From Oidiodendron maius Zn (taxonomy: Eukaryota > Ascomycota > Leotiomycetes > Myxotrichaceae), in the NCBI GenBank assembly GCA_000827325.1, contig KN832898.1, forward strand, positions 54,822 through 118,821: 64,000 nt of DNA, in the 5' to 3' direction. This document shows positions 46,855-56,849 of the stretch, piece after piece (the stretch's first letter is position 1; every line of letters starts with the position of its first letter). The position numbers and the translations under genes are program-made. The notes beneath the pieces were generated by a model, which made no database searches, had not been told where the DNA came from, and saw only the letters and a program-made list of their open reading frames with translations.

Positions 46855-46897
46855 GCAGAGCCGCAATGTGTAACTCAATTACACATTGCGGCTCTGC
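46855..46897. repeat. Perfect 43-bp palindrome (19-bp arms, 5-bp loop)
   Basis: GCAGAGCCGCAATGTGTAA, loop CTCAA, then the exact reverse complement of the arm. It sits just upstream of the likely start of the 844-aa gene, in the divergent promoter region shared with the 505-aa gene. It could form a strong hairpin in the leader, or be an operator-like site for a dimeric protein. Confidence 0.9.
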
Positions 46898-47585
46898 TAG
46901 TACATACACCTCAGATCTTATATAGATGAAATGAAGCAAAAATCATCATCAATAACCCCAACAGTGGGCGATGAGGTGCCTGCTGCCGGCCAGACAATTG
47001 ATTGGCACGCAGAAATCCCGCCACGTGTGCTGCAGCATTCCGGTGCCTCCCGGGCGATCAATGCGGCAGGATTCTGCCCCCCACTGTCAGTCAGATCAGC
47101 CGCCACTACGAGACAAATGACGTGTCGGCGGCAGAAGACCCAACGGCTTTCGCGCCCATGTGCTACTCACAGTATCTTCATTTTGACGCCTCAACATCAC
47201 AATACCCACGAATATTGAGATATAATTGAGGAGCTATTCGAGCATGTTCTGTGGCATTCGCCAATCCCTCCAATGGCCACATGCATTAGTAAGCAGGTGT
47301 CTGCTATCCCAGATCCATCGCCTGCCATACGGTAGCGGGAGACGAGCATCTAGATTCAAAGGAAGAACGCAGCCCTTACACCTATTGCTACCACTAGACT
47401 TGTTACACAACCATTCTAGCTTATGCGCATGCCTGTGCAAGCCCCTTGTTGGTTTCGAGGCTATCCTTCGTGGGCCTTTGTGGAGCAGCGGCCGACCAGG
47501 AACGGTAGGTACATTGACGAGTGTCAAGCTTCACGGCAACAGCCAACCGTTGTGGTGAGACACGATCTGAACGCTTGATAGGACG

Positions 47586-49103
47586 ATGCCAGTCTATCGT
47601 GCTAGTAGGAATCAATATAGAGCACAGTTGAGACCTGTAGGAACGCAGCACCGACGCCGGCGGTCTTCGTCTCTCCTATCGACCCGGACAACTGCCAGTC
47701 AGTCCGACCACTACCTTGGCCGATCTTCATCCGAGACTTCCGACATCATCGACTCGCAGATATCGGACATTCAGCTGGGGGGCGCGGGACATGACCCATT
47801 CACACAGAGCGAGCCGTGCGTGACTGATTTCACGAATGTGGTCAACGCTAGCGAGGCCGTGGAGGACAGTGTGGGAGAGAGTGTTTGCACTCAGCAGATG
47901 TCATGTTTACAACCAGATAAACTCCAATTGCTTCATATAGATGAGTGTGATGACGAGAATACTTACGATGAGGACCCTCCGAGCTGCATCCACTACTCGA
48001 TTGAATGGAAAGTCACCCTAAATGGCAAGCTCATCTCAAAGGACACGGAGCAGAATCTCGTGCTCGCGCCTACCTTCTACTGGCCCCGATTTCTGAAGCC
48101 CAAGCTTGAGAAACTCCTCCGTAAGAAGGTATCTTCAAACAAGCGCGTCACACCCGATGATACAAATGTGGTTGTTTCGGTAACAGACCGGTCGGAGCGG
48201 GATCTGACAAAGCGATTCGATGAGACAGAAATCGGGTGGCCGGTTATAGAAAAGCAGCTTGTGGCGTGGGGAGAACTCTTCCGCGCGGGTAAGAAACTTA
48301 GAGTAGATCTCTCATTCAATTATCTTGAAACTGGCCCACAACTCGCTACCTCGTCCAGGAAGGGGGATAAACGAAGCTCTACCTCTGCCACTCAGCAAAT
48401 GCTCGGCGAGAGAACAATGCAGATCGATGCTGAAGAAGAATCATCTGGACAACCATCGATCTGGAGAGATGTTTATAATTTGATGCGCTGCCCCGGGCCG
48501 CCATGCCACCTAGGCCCTCATTGTTGGCGGGACCCCATCAGGAAGAGGCACTATAAGCTGAAAACACACCAGCTTAAAAGCCTAATTAGGCATGTGCAGC
48601 AAGGTGGCCAATTACAGACTCATGATGATGTGCCTGAGGACATCCGTCAGCAGATATATGCTGAAGACCAGCAGCAGCTTGAGAGACATCAAAAAGCTAC
48701 TAACATCCCATCGTCGAATCTCCCACCGATTAATATTACAAACGTGCTTCCTGGGTCATCTCATCAAGCGTTTATGTCAACCTCACCAATGGCAAATCAG
48801 CCATCAGATCCTCCTCCAGTTACACCCCTTACTGTCCCAGGCTTCCGGGATGCGGCTGTGAAGCAATATAGTGATTGGCAGCAATCAAAAGTGATTGATC
48901 ACGCATGGAAGGCTGAATTCCAGAAGGCATGCGATGTGGCAATGGCGCATGGACTAGACCTCGAGCAAATCTACAAAGATCAGGATCCTTCCTTTTTCAC
49001 AACGAAAGGCGTAATGTTGGGTATTGCTCGGCGTTTTGTAAGCGATATTAAAGATTGGGTAAAGCAGCATAAATTAGTTGGTATGATAGATGCGTCAAGT
49101 TAA
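47586..49103 (+). CDS. Protein of unknown function (505 aa), divergent partner of the 844-aa gene
   Basis: Single-exon frame starting MPVYRASRNQYRAQLRPVGT, basic at the N-terminus (RRRRSSSLLS). The central domain reads HYSIEWKVTLNGKLI, FYWPRFLKPKLEKLLRKKV, RFDETEIGWPVIEKQLVAWG, LRVDLSFNYLETG. Next comes a Cys/His-rich segment, CPGPPCHLGPHCW, DPIRKRHYKLKTHQLKSLIR, which may bind zinc, then DVPEDIRQQIYAEDQQQLER. The C-terminus (GFRDAAVKQYSDWQQSKV, LEQIYKDQDPSFF) is helical. I recall similar CxGPPCxxGPxCW proteins in other ascomycetes, without function. It is divergently arranged with the 844-aa gene across about 840 bp, and both sit between the two NLR genes. Single-exon structure contrasts with the intron-rich neighbours and fits a mobile-element cargo. 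Confidence 0.7.
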   Translation: MPVYRASRNQYRAQLRPVGTQHRRRRSSSLLSTRTTASQSDHYLGRSSSETSDIIDSQISDIQLGGAGHDPFTQSEPCVTDFTNVVNASEAVEDSVGESVCTQQMSCLQPDKLQLLHIDECDDENTYDEDPPSCIHYSIEWKVTLNGKLISKDTEQNLVLAPTFYWPRFLKPKLEKLLRKKVSSNKRVTPDDTNVVVSVTDRSERDLTKRFDETEIGWPVIEKQLVAWGELFRAGKKLRVDLSFNYLETGPQLATSSRKGDKRSSTSATQQMLGERTMQIDAEEESSGQPSIWRDVYNLMRCPGPPCHLGPHCWRDPIRKRHYKLKTHQLKSLIRHVQQGGQLQTHDDVPEDIRQQIYAEDQQQLERHQKATNIPSSNLPPINITNVLPGSSHQAFMSTSPMANQPSDPPPVTPLTVPGFRDAAVKQYSDWQQSKVIDHAWKAEFQKACDVAMAHGLDLEQIYKDQDPSFFTTKGVMLGIARRFVSDIKDWVKQHKLVGMIDASS

Positions 49104-49161
49104 TCATAATCGCGAGTCATTAAATAGAAATAAACCGCGTATATCTTTGATCTGGTGGTCG

Positions 49162-50139
49162 TTAAAGCTCCTCAATTGTTAATCCAGCGTGCCTGAAGTG
49201 ACCATGAGCACTGCTTTTCCTGCTCCCTACCACATCGATGCACCATTCTAGGAACACGTCAAATCCTCGCTCGGGCGAGTTCTCGAAGGTTGCCCAGTTT
49301 TTCTTGATGAAAGCCTTCAATTCAGCGAAAAACTCTTCGATGGGATTAAGGTCTGGTGAGTAAGGCGGCAAATACACGAGCTTGACGCCTGCCTCGGCAC
49401 ATAGCTGCTCAACCAGGTCCGTTCGGTGAAAGGATGCATTGTCCATCACAATCACCGATTTTGGCTCCGGCCACCTACCGCAATGCGGGAGAAGCTGCTG
49501 GATAAAGTCTTCGAAGATTTCGCCTTCGGTTGAACCCTGGAACACGCGGTATATGAGAATGCTGTCTTGCGAGTAGGCCGGCAAGATTTGATATCGGCGA
49601 CCGCGATGCAGCTTAGCTATTTGGATAGGGGCCACGCCAAAGGGAGACCAGCCAGTCTTTCTGAACCCAATTAATTTGTCGCATCCGGACTCGTCAACAT
49701 ATACGAGATGGTAGGAGCGGAAGGCGGACAGGTTATGAAGATAGAAATCTCGTAGATCTGGGTTTCGTTCCCTTGCTACGCGACGAGCTGTCTTCTTGGA
49801 CCACTTAATTGATTTCAAGGCCCTACTAATGCATGATAGCGATACCCAGACGTCGAACTCGTCCCATAAGAAGACGGCCATTTCCTCCAGGTATAATTCG
49901 GGCTTCTCGAGAAGGCGCTCGCGTAAAACTTGAAGCATGTGTGGTGTCAAAGACTGATGTCTTCCTCTACGGTTCGGGGGGGCTTTGGTAGATCCGAAAC
50001 AACGAAAATTCGAGCGCATTGCTTTGATCGAGCGCTCGCTGCAGTCAGCAGCTTGAGCCATTTTGCGGGTGGTAAGCTTCCCGTCGAGAATCATGTCACC
50101 CACCAGATCGTGCTGAGAGAGTGCGAGGTTTGGGGCCAT
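49162..50139 (-). CDS. Tc1/mariner-type (IS630 superfamily) transposase
   Basis: An intact 325-residue frame from MAPNLALSQHDLVGDMI; an upstream in-frame Met at 50190 is less likely. N-terminal helix-turn-helix region: LDGKLTTRKMAQAADCSERS, then RRGRHQSLTPHM and ELYLEEMAVFLWDEF. Catalytic core: first Asp in YVDESGCD, second Asp in VIVMDNASFHRT, and Glu in PPYSPDLNPIEEFFAELK. There are 34 residues between the second Asp and the Glu, so it is DD34E, typical of Tc1-like enzymes. No frameshift or stop, so it may be active. I could not find clear terminal inverted repeats; the best candidate right end is near 50310-50340 (CCTAATCTATTTAGGACAGT), with only a weak counterpart near 49110-49140. It lies 23-60 bp from the 505-aa gene, tail to tail. 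Confidence 0.85.
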   Translation of the reverse strand: MAPNLALSQHDLVGDMILDGKLTTRKMAQAADCSERSIKAMRSNFRCFGSTKAPPNRRGRHQSLTPHMLQVLRERLLEKPELYLEEMAVFLWDEFDVWVSLSCISRALKSIKWSKKTARRVARERNPDLRDFYLHNLSAFRSYHLVYVDESGCDKLIGFRKTGWSPFGVAPIQIAKLHRGRRYQILPAYSQDSILIYRVFQGSTEGEIFEDFIQQLLPHCGRWPEPKSVIVMDNASFHRTDLVEQLCAEAGVKLVYLPPYSPDLNPIEEFFAELKAFIKKNWATFENSPERGFDVFLEWCIDVVGSRKSSAHGHFRHAGLTIEEL

Positions 50140-50562
50140 AATGAGGAGTACGATATACCTACAATGCGAACAGGTCAGGATGGATTGCATGCAGTGGACT
50201 ACTGTGGTAGCTTCACAACGGTTTCAGGACCAAGGTCAAGCTTTCCACTCATTGGCCGAATAGGCGAACAACAGCTATCGCCTGCCTCCGCCATGGAAGT
50301 CGCGGGTCAATCCTAATCTATTTAGGACAGTCTCACACTAGACTCTACTCATAGCATGAATGATTGAAGACCGCAAGTACGCGACGGGCCGTCGCATGAG
50401 CCAGTAAGCGCCAAATGTTGATGCCTAGGTGTTACGTTCCGCCTTGCGGGGGTCAGGCTCAGCTGAAATGTCGGCGCTTAAATCCAAAGCCATCGATTTG
50501 TCTTCATACAAGGTTCCCATCACAAAGGCAAGAACGATCTTGGATACAGCATCAATCAAGCC
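50140..50562. other. Spacer and upstream region of NLR copy 2
   Basis: Includes the presumed right end of the transposon (to about 50340). From about 50447 it holds the segment homologous to the upstream region of NLR copy 1 (CAGCTGAAATGTCGGCGCTT, then GCAAGAACGA). No additional gene. Confidence 0.45.
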
Positions 50563-53500
50563 ATGGAGCGTGCAACGGCCACCGAGCAAGGGGGAGAGCC
50601 AAATCCTCTTGATACCACGGGGCTGTGTCTATTGTCTCTGGATGGCGGTGGCGTGCGCGGTCTCTCGACCCTCTACATCTTGAAAATCATCATGGATCGG
50701 CTGAACCATGACAGGAGGGCCGCCGCTCTTCAGCCAGTGAGGCCATGTGAAGTATTTGACCTTATCGGAGGTACAAGTACTGGCGGGTGAGTAAATATTT
50801 TCTCTCATGAGCGTTACTAACACCTAAAGACTCATCGCGATTATGCTTGGCCGGCTCGAGATGGACGTGGACGAGTGTATTGCGGCATACAGCGAACTCG
50901 CAGCAGCCGTCTTTAGCCAAAAATCAAGTCGTATTCCATTCAATATAAAGGGCAAAATACAGGAGCGCTTCGACTCTGCCAAACTCGAGAGCGCGATCCG
51001 AAAAGCGGTGGGGCGGAGTGGGGTATCGGAGACTGACTTGCTCAATGACGGGACCGAGCGAGGATGTCGAACGTGAGTGCTGTGCCGGGATAAAGAGGGG
51101 ACAAAGCTCTGACCACATTAGTTTTGTTTGCACTGCCGACCGCAATACAAAAAACATCGTCCGTCTGCGAAGCTATACCCTACCTGACGAACCAAATATT
51201 CGTGCGACGATATGCCAGGCAGCTCTTGCAACATCTGCGGCTACAACCTTTTTTGACCCCGTCAGTATTGGTGACCGCTCGTTCGCCGATGCTGCCCTTG
51301 GCGCAAATAATCCGGTAGACGAAGTGGAAGGAGAAGCGTCAAATATATGGTGCTCAGAGACCGGAGACCTGAAGCGCCTGGTCAAGTGCTTTTTGTCAGT
51401 CGGGACGGGAAATCCTGGCAAGAAGCCATTTGAAAACAGCTTGATTAGGTTCCTCGGGGAGACAGTAGTGCAGATCGCGACCGAGACGACCAATACAGAA
51501 AAGAAGTTTATAGCTAGGTGGGCGAAGCATTTTGACGAAAAACGATACTTCCGTTTTGATGTAGAGCAAGGGCTGCAGGACATTGGACTGGATGAATATA
51601 AGAAGAAGGGTGCGATAGAAGGAGCAACAGAAGGGTATCTTATCCATATAGCACAGAAGTTTCGGGTACGAGATTGTATTCAGAACCTAAGACTTAAGCA
51701 AAGTGTGTATCTAGAGGACTACTCCTAGTATTTAAATTGGCTATTAGACTAATGACACTAGAAAAACCTGACACTTCGTTTGATGCTATTATTAAAGTGA
51801 GTCTAATGCTATCTTATAGTGCATATCTGCTAACATTGCGCAGGAGTATACTGAACGTACTATCCGGCAGCATCCAGGTATAGTGTCCTTAGCGATTGTA
51901 CATAATATAATATACTAAATCTTATACAAACATAGGTGACGCCCCGTGGATTGTACCGTTTGACCGAAATCACTGCTTTACTGGCCGCGAGTCTCAGCTT
52001 TCCCAGCTCCAAGACATGCTCTTCATAAAGGATCAAACCACAAAGATCGCAGTCACGGGACTCGGAGGTGTAGGCAAGACACAACTAGTGCTCGAGTTGA
52101 TCTACCGTATACGGGAAGAACATAGAGAGTGCTCAATCATCTGGATACCAGCTATCCATATAGAAAACCTTCAGCAGGCGTACCGTGATGTTGGCCAACG
52201 ACTCGGGATACCAGGATGGGAGGATAATAAATCAGACATAAAAAAACTTGTTAAAGAGTACCTAAGCAAAGAAAGCGCAGGCCAATGGGTCCTAGTGTTT
52301 GACAATGCAGACGATATTGATATGTGGATCAAGAATCCAGAGAATGGATCTCTCCCTTTGATTGACTACCTTCCAAGGAGCAAGCGAGGGTGTATCATCT
52401 TCACTACTCGTGACAGGAAGACGGCAGTCAAGCTCGCGAATCAAAATATAGTGGAAGCTCTAGCAATGAGTGAAGAGACGGCTAAAGATATACTGCAGAA
52501 CTATCTTGTCAACAAGGGTCTTCTCGATAACGAGACAGATACGAAAGTGCTACTTGGTCAGCTTACATATCTTCCGCTAGCAATCGTTCAGGCAGCAGCA
52601 TACATCAACGAGAACGGCATACTACTTGCGGATTATCTATTGCTTCTTGAAGATCAGGAGGAGGAGGTCATTGATCTTCTTAGCGAAGAGTTTGAGGATA
52701 GCGGGAGATATCGCAATGTCAAAAACCCAGTAGCTACGACATGGTTAATCTCATTCGAGAGGATTCGCCTAAGAGATCCTCTAGCAGCGGAATTTCTATC
52801 GTTTATGGCCTGCATAGACCCAAAGAGCGTGCCACCGTCACTCCTCCCACCCGGACCCTCACGGAAGAAAGAGGTGGACGCTATCGGGACACTAGATGCA
52901 TACTCGTTTATCACTAGACGATCGGGAGGCCTAGCTTTCGATATCCATCGGCTAGTACATCTTGCAACGCGAGGTTGGCTCCGGAAAGAAGAAGTCCTTG
53001 CTCAGTGGACCGAGAGGGCAATTGCACGGTTAGAAGATGTGTTCCCAGACAATGACCACCAGAACAGAAGCGTCTGGAGAAGATACCTGGCGCACGCGTC
53101 TTATGCTCTAAAGCCTAATCTTCTGGAGAAATGCAGTGGATACAGGATCAATCTGGCAAGAAAGCTTGGAATGTGTTTTTACAGTGATGGACGATTCAAC
53201 GAGGCCGAAGGGCTGTTTGTGCAAGTGATGAAGTCGACAAAGAGGGAGCTTGGCATAGAACATCCTTCTACGCTAACTATCATGAACAATCTCGCGTCGA
53301 CATACCAGAGTCAAGGTCGGTGGATCAAGGCCGAAGATTTGTATGTACAAGCGATGGAGACGAATATGAGGGTGCGTGGCGCAAAGCATCCAGACACGCT
53401 GACTATCATGAACAATCTTGCATCAACGTTTGCGAATCAAGGCCGATGGAAGGAGGCCGAAGAGCTCAATGTACAGGTAATAGAGACGAGGAAGAGAGTA

Positions 53501-54982
53501 CTTGGTACAGAGTATCCTTCTACACTAAACAGTATGAACAACCTCGCGTCAATGTACCGGAATCAAGGTCGATGGAAGGAGGCCAAAGAGCTGTGTATAC
53601 AAGTGATGGAGATAAGAAAGAGGGTGCTTGGTGTAGAGCATCCAGACACACTAATCATCATGAACAACCTCTCATCGATACTTTGGAATCAAGGCCGATG
53701 GAAGGAGGCCGAAGATCTAGAGGTACAAGTGATGGAGATAAGAAAGAAGGTGCTTGGCGAAGAACATCCAGATACACTGCTCAGTATAGCCAACCTCGCG
53801 ACAATATTTAGGAACCAAGGCCGATGGAAGGAGGCCGAAGAGTTATGTGTACAAGTAATAGAGATAAGAAAGAGGGCACTTGGCGAAGAACATCCAGAGA
53901 CACTGCTCAGTATAGCTAACCTCGCGACGATATTTGGGGATCAAGGCCGATGGAATGTGGCTGAAGAGTTGAAGGTGCAAGTAATAGAGACAACAAAGAG
54001 GGTGCTTGGTACAGAACATCCTTCTACGCTAATTATCATGAACAACCTCGCGGCGACATACCGGAATCAAGGTCGATGGAAGGAGGCCGAAGATCTAAAC
54101 GTGCAAGTGATAGAGACGACAAGCAGGGTGCTTGGTATAGAACATCCATCTACGCTAGCTATTATGAACAACCTCGCGTCGACGTACGGGGATCAAGGCC
54201 GATGGAAGGAGGCCGAAGAGCTGCGTGTGCAAGTGATGGAGATGAGAAAGAGGGTACTTAGCGAAGAACATCCAGACACGCTACAAAGTATAGCCAACCT
54301 CGCGACGATATTTAGGAATCAAGGCCGATGGAAGGAGGCCGAAGATCTAGAGGTGCAAGTGATGGAGATAAGAAAGAAGGTACTTGGCGCAGAGCATCCA
54401 GACACACTGAGAATCATGAACGACCTCGTATTGACGCTTGGGAATCAAGGCCGATGGAAGGAGGCCGAAGATCTGCACGTACAAGTGATAGAGACGACAA
54501 AGAGGGTGCTTGGTACAGAACATCCAGATACGCTGACTAGCATGTATAGCCTTGCATCGATGTTCCGGAATCAAGGCCGATGGAACGAGGCCGAAGAGCT
54601 ACTAGCGCAAGTGATGGAGATGAGGAAGAGGGTGCTTGGGGTAGAGCATCCTTCCACGCTGATTATTATGAACAACCTCGCGTTGATATTTTGGAATCAA
54701 GGCCGATGGAAGGAGGCCGAAAAGCTCAATGTACAGGCGGGGGAGACGAGGAAGAGGGTGCTTGGCGTGGATCATCCAGACACGCTGACCAGCATGGCCA
54801 ACCTCGCCTTCACGTGGGAAAGGCAAGGTCGAGATACGGAGGCTCTTGAACTGATGGAGGAATGTATACAACTACGGACTCGGGTCTTAGGTATTCATCA
54901 TCCTGATACTGTCTCTTCGCTTACAGCATTGACTTGCTGGCAGACGGAGAAGCTGAATATTGGTGCTGAAAACGAAGAGTAA
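50563..54982 (+). CDS. NLR copy 2: patatin-NB-ARC-TPR protein with intact GTSTG
   Basis: Six exons (50563-50786, 50830-51072, 51122-51702, 51762-51796, 51844-51877, 51936-54982) give 1387 residues with the same splice phases as copy 1. Patatin domain: DGGGVRG (27-33), GGTSTGG with Ser72, and FADAALGANNP, where the usual Asp-Gly dyad is Asp212-Ala213. NB-ARC: Walker A GLGGVGKT (414-421), Walker B WVLVFDNAD (about 490-498). Then 13 TPRs of 42 residues (about 813-1358). The predicted role is as for copy 1: ligand sensing by the repeats, NTP-driven assembly and effector lipase activity at membranes. The nucleophile and Asp are present, so lipase activity is possible, though the Ala in the DG dyad might weaken it. 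Exon 4 begins after a GTGTGT donor; the reading frame would otherwise stop at LEDYS. Confidence 0.88.
53255..54892 (+). repeat. Thirteen tandem 126-bp TPR-coding units
   Basis: Thirteen 126-bp units encoding 42-residue TPRs such as EEHPDTLLSIANLATIFRNQ, GRWKEAEELCVQVIEIRKRA. Three units more than copy 1, which accounts for the difference in length of the two proteins (3 x 42 = 126 residues against 125 observed). Two subtypes alternate: TIMNNLASTY-like and LSIANLATIF-like, the latter in units 5, 6 and 9, suggesting block duplication. Confidence 0.9.
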
Positions 54983-55255
54983 CTTAATTTAGACATCTGT
55001 TACTGTAACTGCTGATATATCTTACTACATAATTTGGCAAGATTTCGCCTCCCCTAGTTTCATGCCACACTGTGCACTTAGTTGATGCAGTTAGGCAGTA
55101 GAATTTTTGTGCCTGCAGTAAAGGTGAAGCCGATTTTGCAAGCGACTATATTACGCAGTAATACTGTATAACGTCCCTTTAAAAATTGCAAGGCTGTCTC
55201 CATCCACTGCCCGAAGTCTCACTTTTGCTGCCTGCACCTCGAACTAGATACGGAG
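54983..55255. other. 3' flank of NLR copy 2
   Basis: Under 300 bp with no gene; it contains a short stretch homologous to the downstream flank of copy 1 (TTAAAAATTGCAAGGCTGTC). Confidence 0.5.
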
Positions 55256-55387
55256 TATCATTGGCTGGTTCTTATAGCAAGGATCTCGACGGACTTAACT
55301 GTATCTGGTTAATTAATCCGAACATCCTGGTCACAACCAAGTTGAAATTCCATGCGAAGGGGAAGCCGTTTTTGCAAACGACTGTAT
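55256..55387 (+). repeat. Downstream flank of NLR copy 2, homologous to 39348-39479
   Basis: Partner of the segment downstream of copy 1; the same frame (SLAGSYSKDLDGLNCIW, LVTTKLKFHAKGKPFLQTTV) is open in both. The homology stops at ACTGTA, exactly where the LINE target-site duplication begins, so the LINE interrupted what had been the outer part of the duplicated block or lies at its edge. Confidence 0.75.
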
Positions 55388-55395
55388 TCGGTGGC
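55383..55395 (+). repeat. Left target-site duplication of the LINE
   Basis: TGTATTCGGTGGC, identical to 60925-60937 on the other side of the element. Confidence 0.85.
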
Positions 55396-55601
55396 GATAG
55401 CTGTAGGACCGAATGATAATACAGCGAGCTGTATCACGAACAGGTAGCTGGATGAGGAAGCGACTATACCACTCTGGATTTGAGACTGACTTCTTGGGAT
55501 TTATTCATTCATTCTTTAAATCGACAACCTCATTGGTGTGGTGTGGTGTGGTGTAGTGTGGTGAAACATACCCCGACGCGTAGCGCGCGCTCGTCTCCAG
55601 A

Positions 55602-56849
55602 ATGGCGGGTCAGGGTGTGGAGTTCAGGTCGGACGTGATTGAAGTCGACGATACCCCAGAGTCTTCGAGCCAACGCACCCGTACGCCCAGCCAAAAAGCC
55701 CGACAAAATCAGTATCAATTAGAGGGCGCAAGCACGACGGAAACGAGAACTTCAAAACGGGCCCCACGGACAGCAAATGGAGTACGTGCAGAGGACAGGA
55801 ACGCCGAGCCACTGGCCTCTGACGCGACGGGATGGCGAAAGGTATTGGAGGTGGTGGGAACAACAAACGAAGAGATTAGGAAGTTGACGGAAATTGTTAA
55901 GCAGCAGCAGGAAGTTATCAAAAGCCTGGAAAAACGTTTAGAAGAAACCCAACAAGAAGTACGAGACCTGAATAGCAACGTGGTGGTTGCTGCCATTGCA
56001 GAGGCTAGCCCACGGGGTTCCTATGCAGATGTCGCACGAACACCGCCGACCAGTCAACCCAGTAATGTACGAACTTTATCCTCAATGAACACGATACCAT
56101 CCTCCTTTACCGACACCATATTTTGCACGATCGACACTTCTCGAGTTGAGGACATGGAAAGAGACAAGGTGACTGCAGGAACGATCAGGGCTACGATAGA
56201 GCAGGCTATTCGTGCAACAAAGGACCAGGAAACTTGGCGGTGCCGTGCTGTGACAGTGGACCCGAAGAGAGAGAACCGGATCAAAATCGCGTGCCGAGAT
56301 GAAGCTGAGCATCAGCTGGTAAAGCGCGCGGCCGAGACGAATGTCGCCCATGGAGCACGGGTGCTCCGCGATGACCTTTACCCAATCAAAGTGGATAGCG
56401 TAAGACGTACAGCAGTGTTGGATGAAAACGACCAGATTCGGACAGGAGCAGTAGAAGGATTTGGGCAAGAAAACGAAGTAACAGTCGCTAAGATCGTGTG
56501 GTTAAGCAACAAGGAAGCCCCCAAAGCGTATGGTTCTATGGCCGTATACCTAACTAAAGCAGCTGATGCAAGGAGGCTTCTGGCAGAAGGCTTCTTCCAT
56601 GCGGGAGGAGAGTCAGGGTACACTAGTGTTTTTGAGCACCGGCCGCGCCCAAATCAATGCTACCGATGCCAGGCGATTGGCCACAAATCATTCCAGTGTA
56701 ATAAGCAGCAGATCTGTGGGAGATGCGCTAAGGAGGGCCATCATCATAGCGGGTGTAACGAATCTGTGCCTAAGTGCGTCTTATGCGAAGGCCCCCATGA
56801 ATCGTTCAGCAGAAACTGCAAGAAACTCTACCCCTCCCAACATGAGTAG
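55602..56849 (+). CDS. LINE ORF1, gag-like nucleic-acid-binding protein
   Basis: 415 residues from [13 protein letters not shown] disordered, basic N-terminus is followed by a coiled coil (about 85-130: [37 protein letters not shown]). A central domain follows ([40 protein letters not shown]). The C-terminus has three zinc knuckles: [28 protein letters not shown] and [15 protein letters not shown]. It would coat the LINE RNA. The stop codon TAG (56847-56849) overlaps the ORF2 start ATG at 56842, the usual arrangement for termination-reinitiation. Confidence 0.9.
   Translation: MAGQGVEFRSDVIEVDDTPESSSQRTRTPSQKARQNQYQLEGASTTETRTSKRAPRTANGVRAEDRNAEPLASDATGWRKVLEVVGTTNEEIRKLTEIVKQQQEVIKSLEKRLEETQQEVRDLNSNVVVAAIAEASPRGSYADVARTPPTSQPSNVRTLSSMNTIPSSFTDTIFCTIDTSRVEDMERDKVTAGTIRATIEQAIRATKDQETWRCRAVTVDPKRENRIKIACRDEAEHQLVKRAAETNVAHGARVLRDDLYPIKVDSVRRTAVLDENDQIRTGAVEGFGQENEVTVAKIVWLSNKEAPKAYGSMAVYLTKAADARRLLAEGFFHAGGESGYTSVFEHRPRPNQCYRCQAIGHKSFQCNKQQICGRCAKEGHHHSGCNESVPKCVLCEGPHESFSRNCKKLYPSQHE

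Noticed and set aside
46742-46939. N-terminal extension of the 844-aa frame to 910 residues
   Set aside because: It would translate straight through a perfect palindrome; the Met at 46741 is a better start.
44000-50450. Whole interval as a Starship-type giant element
   Set aside because: No tyrosine recombinase captain gene or target-site signature was found in the window.
53320-54871. Repetitive open frames in other registers of the NLR copy 2 repeat array
   Set aside because: Shadows produced by the repeating TPR DNA; sequences such as MEGGRR recur with the 126-bp period.
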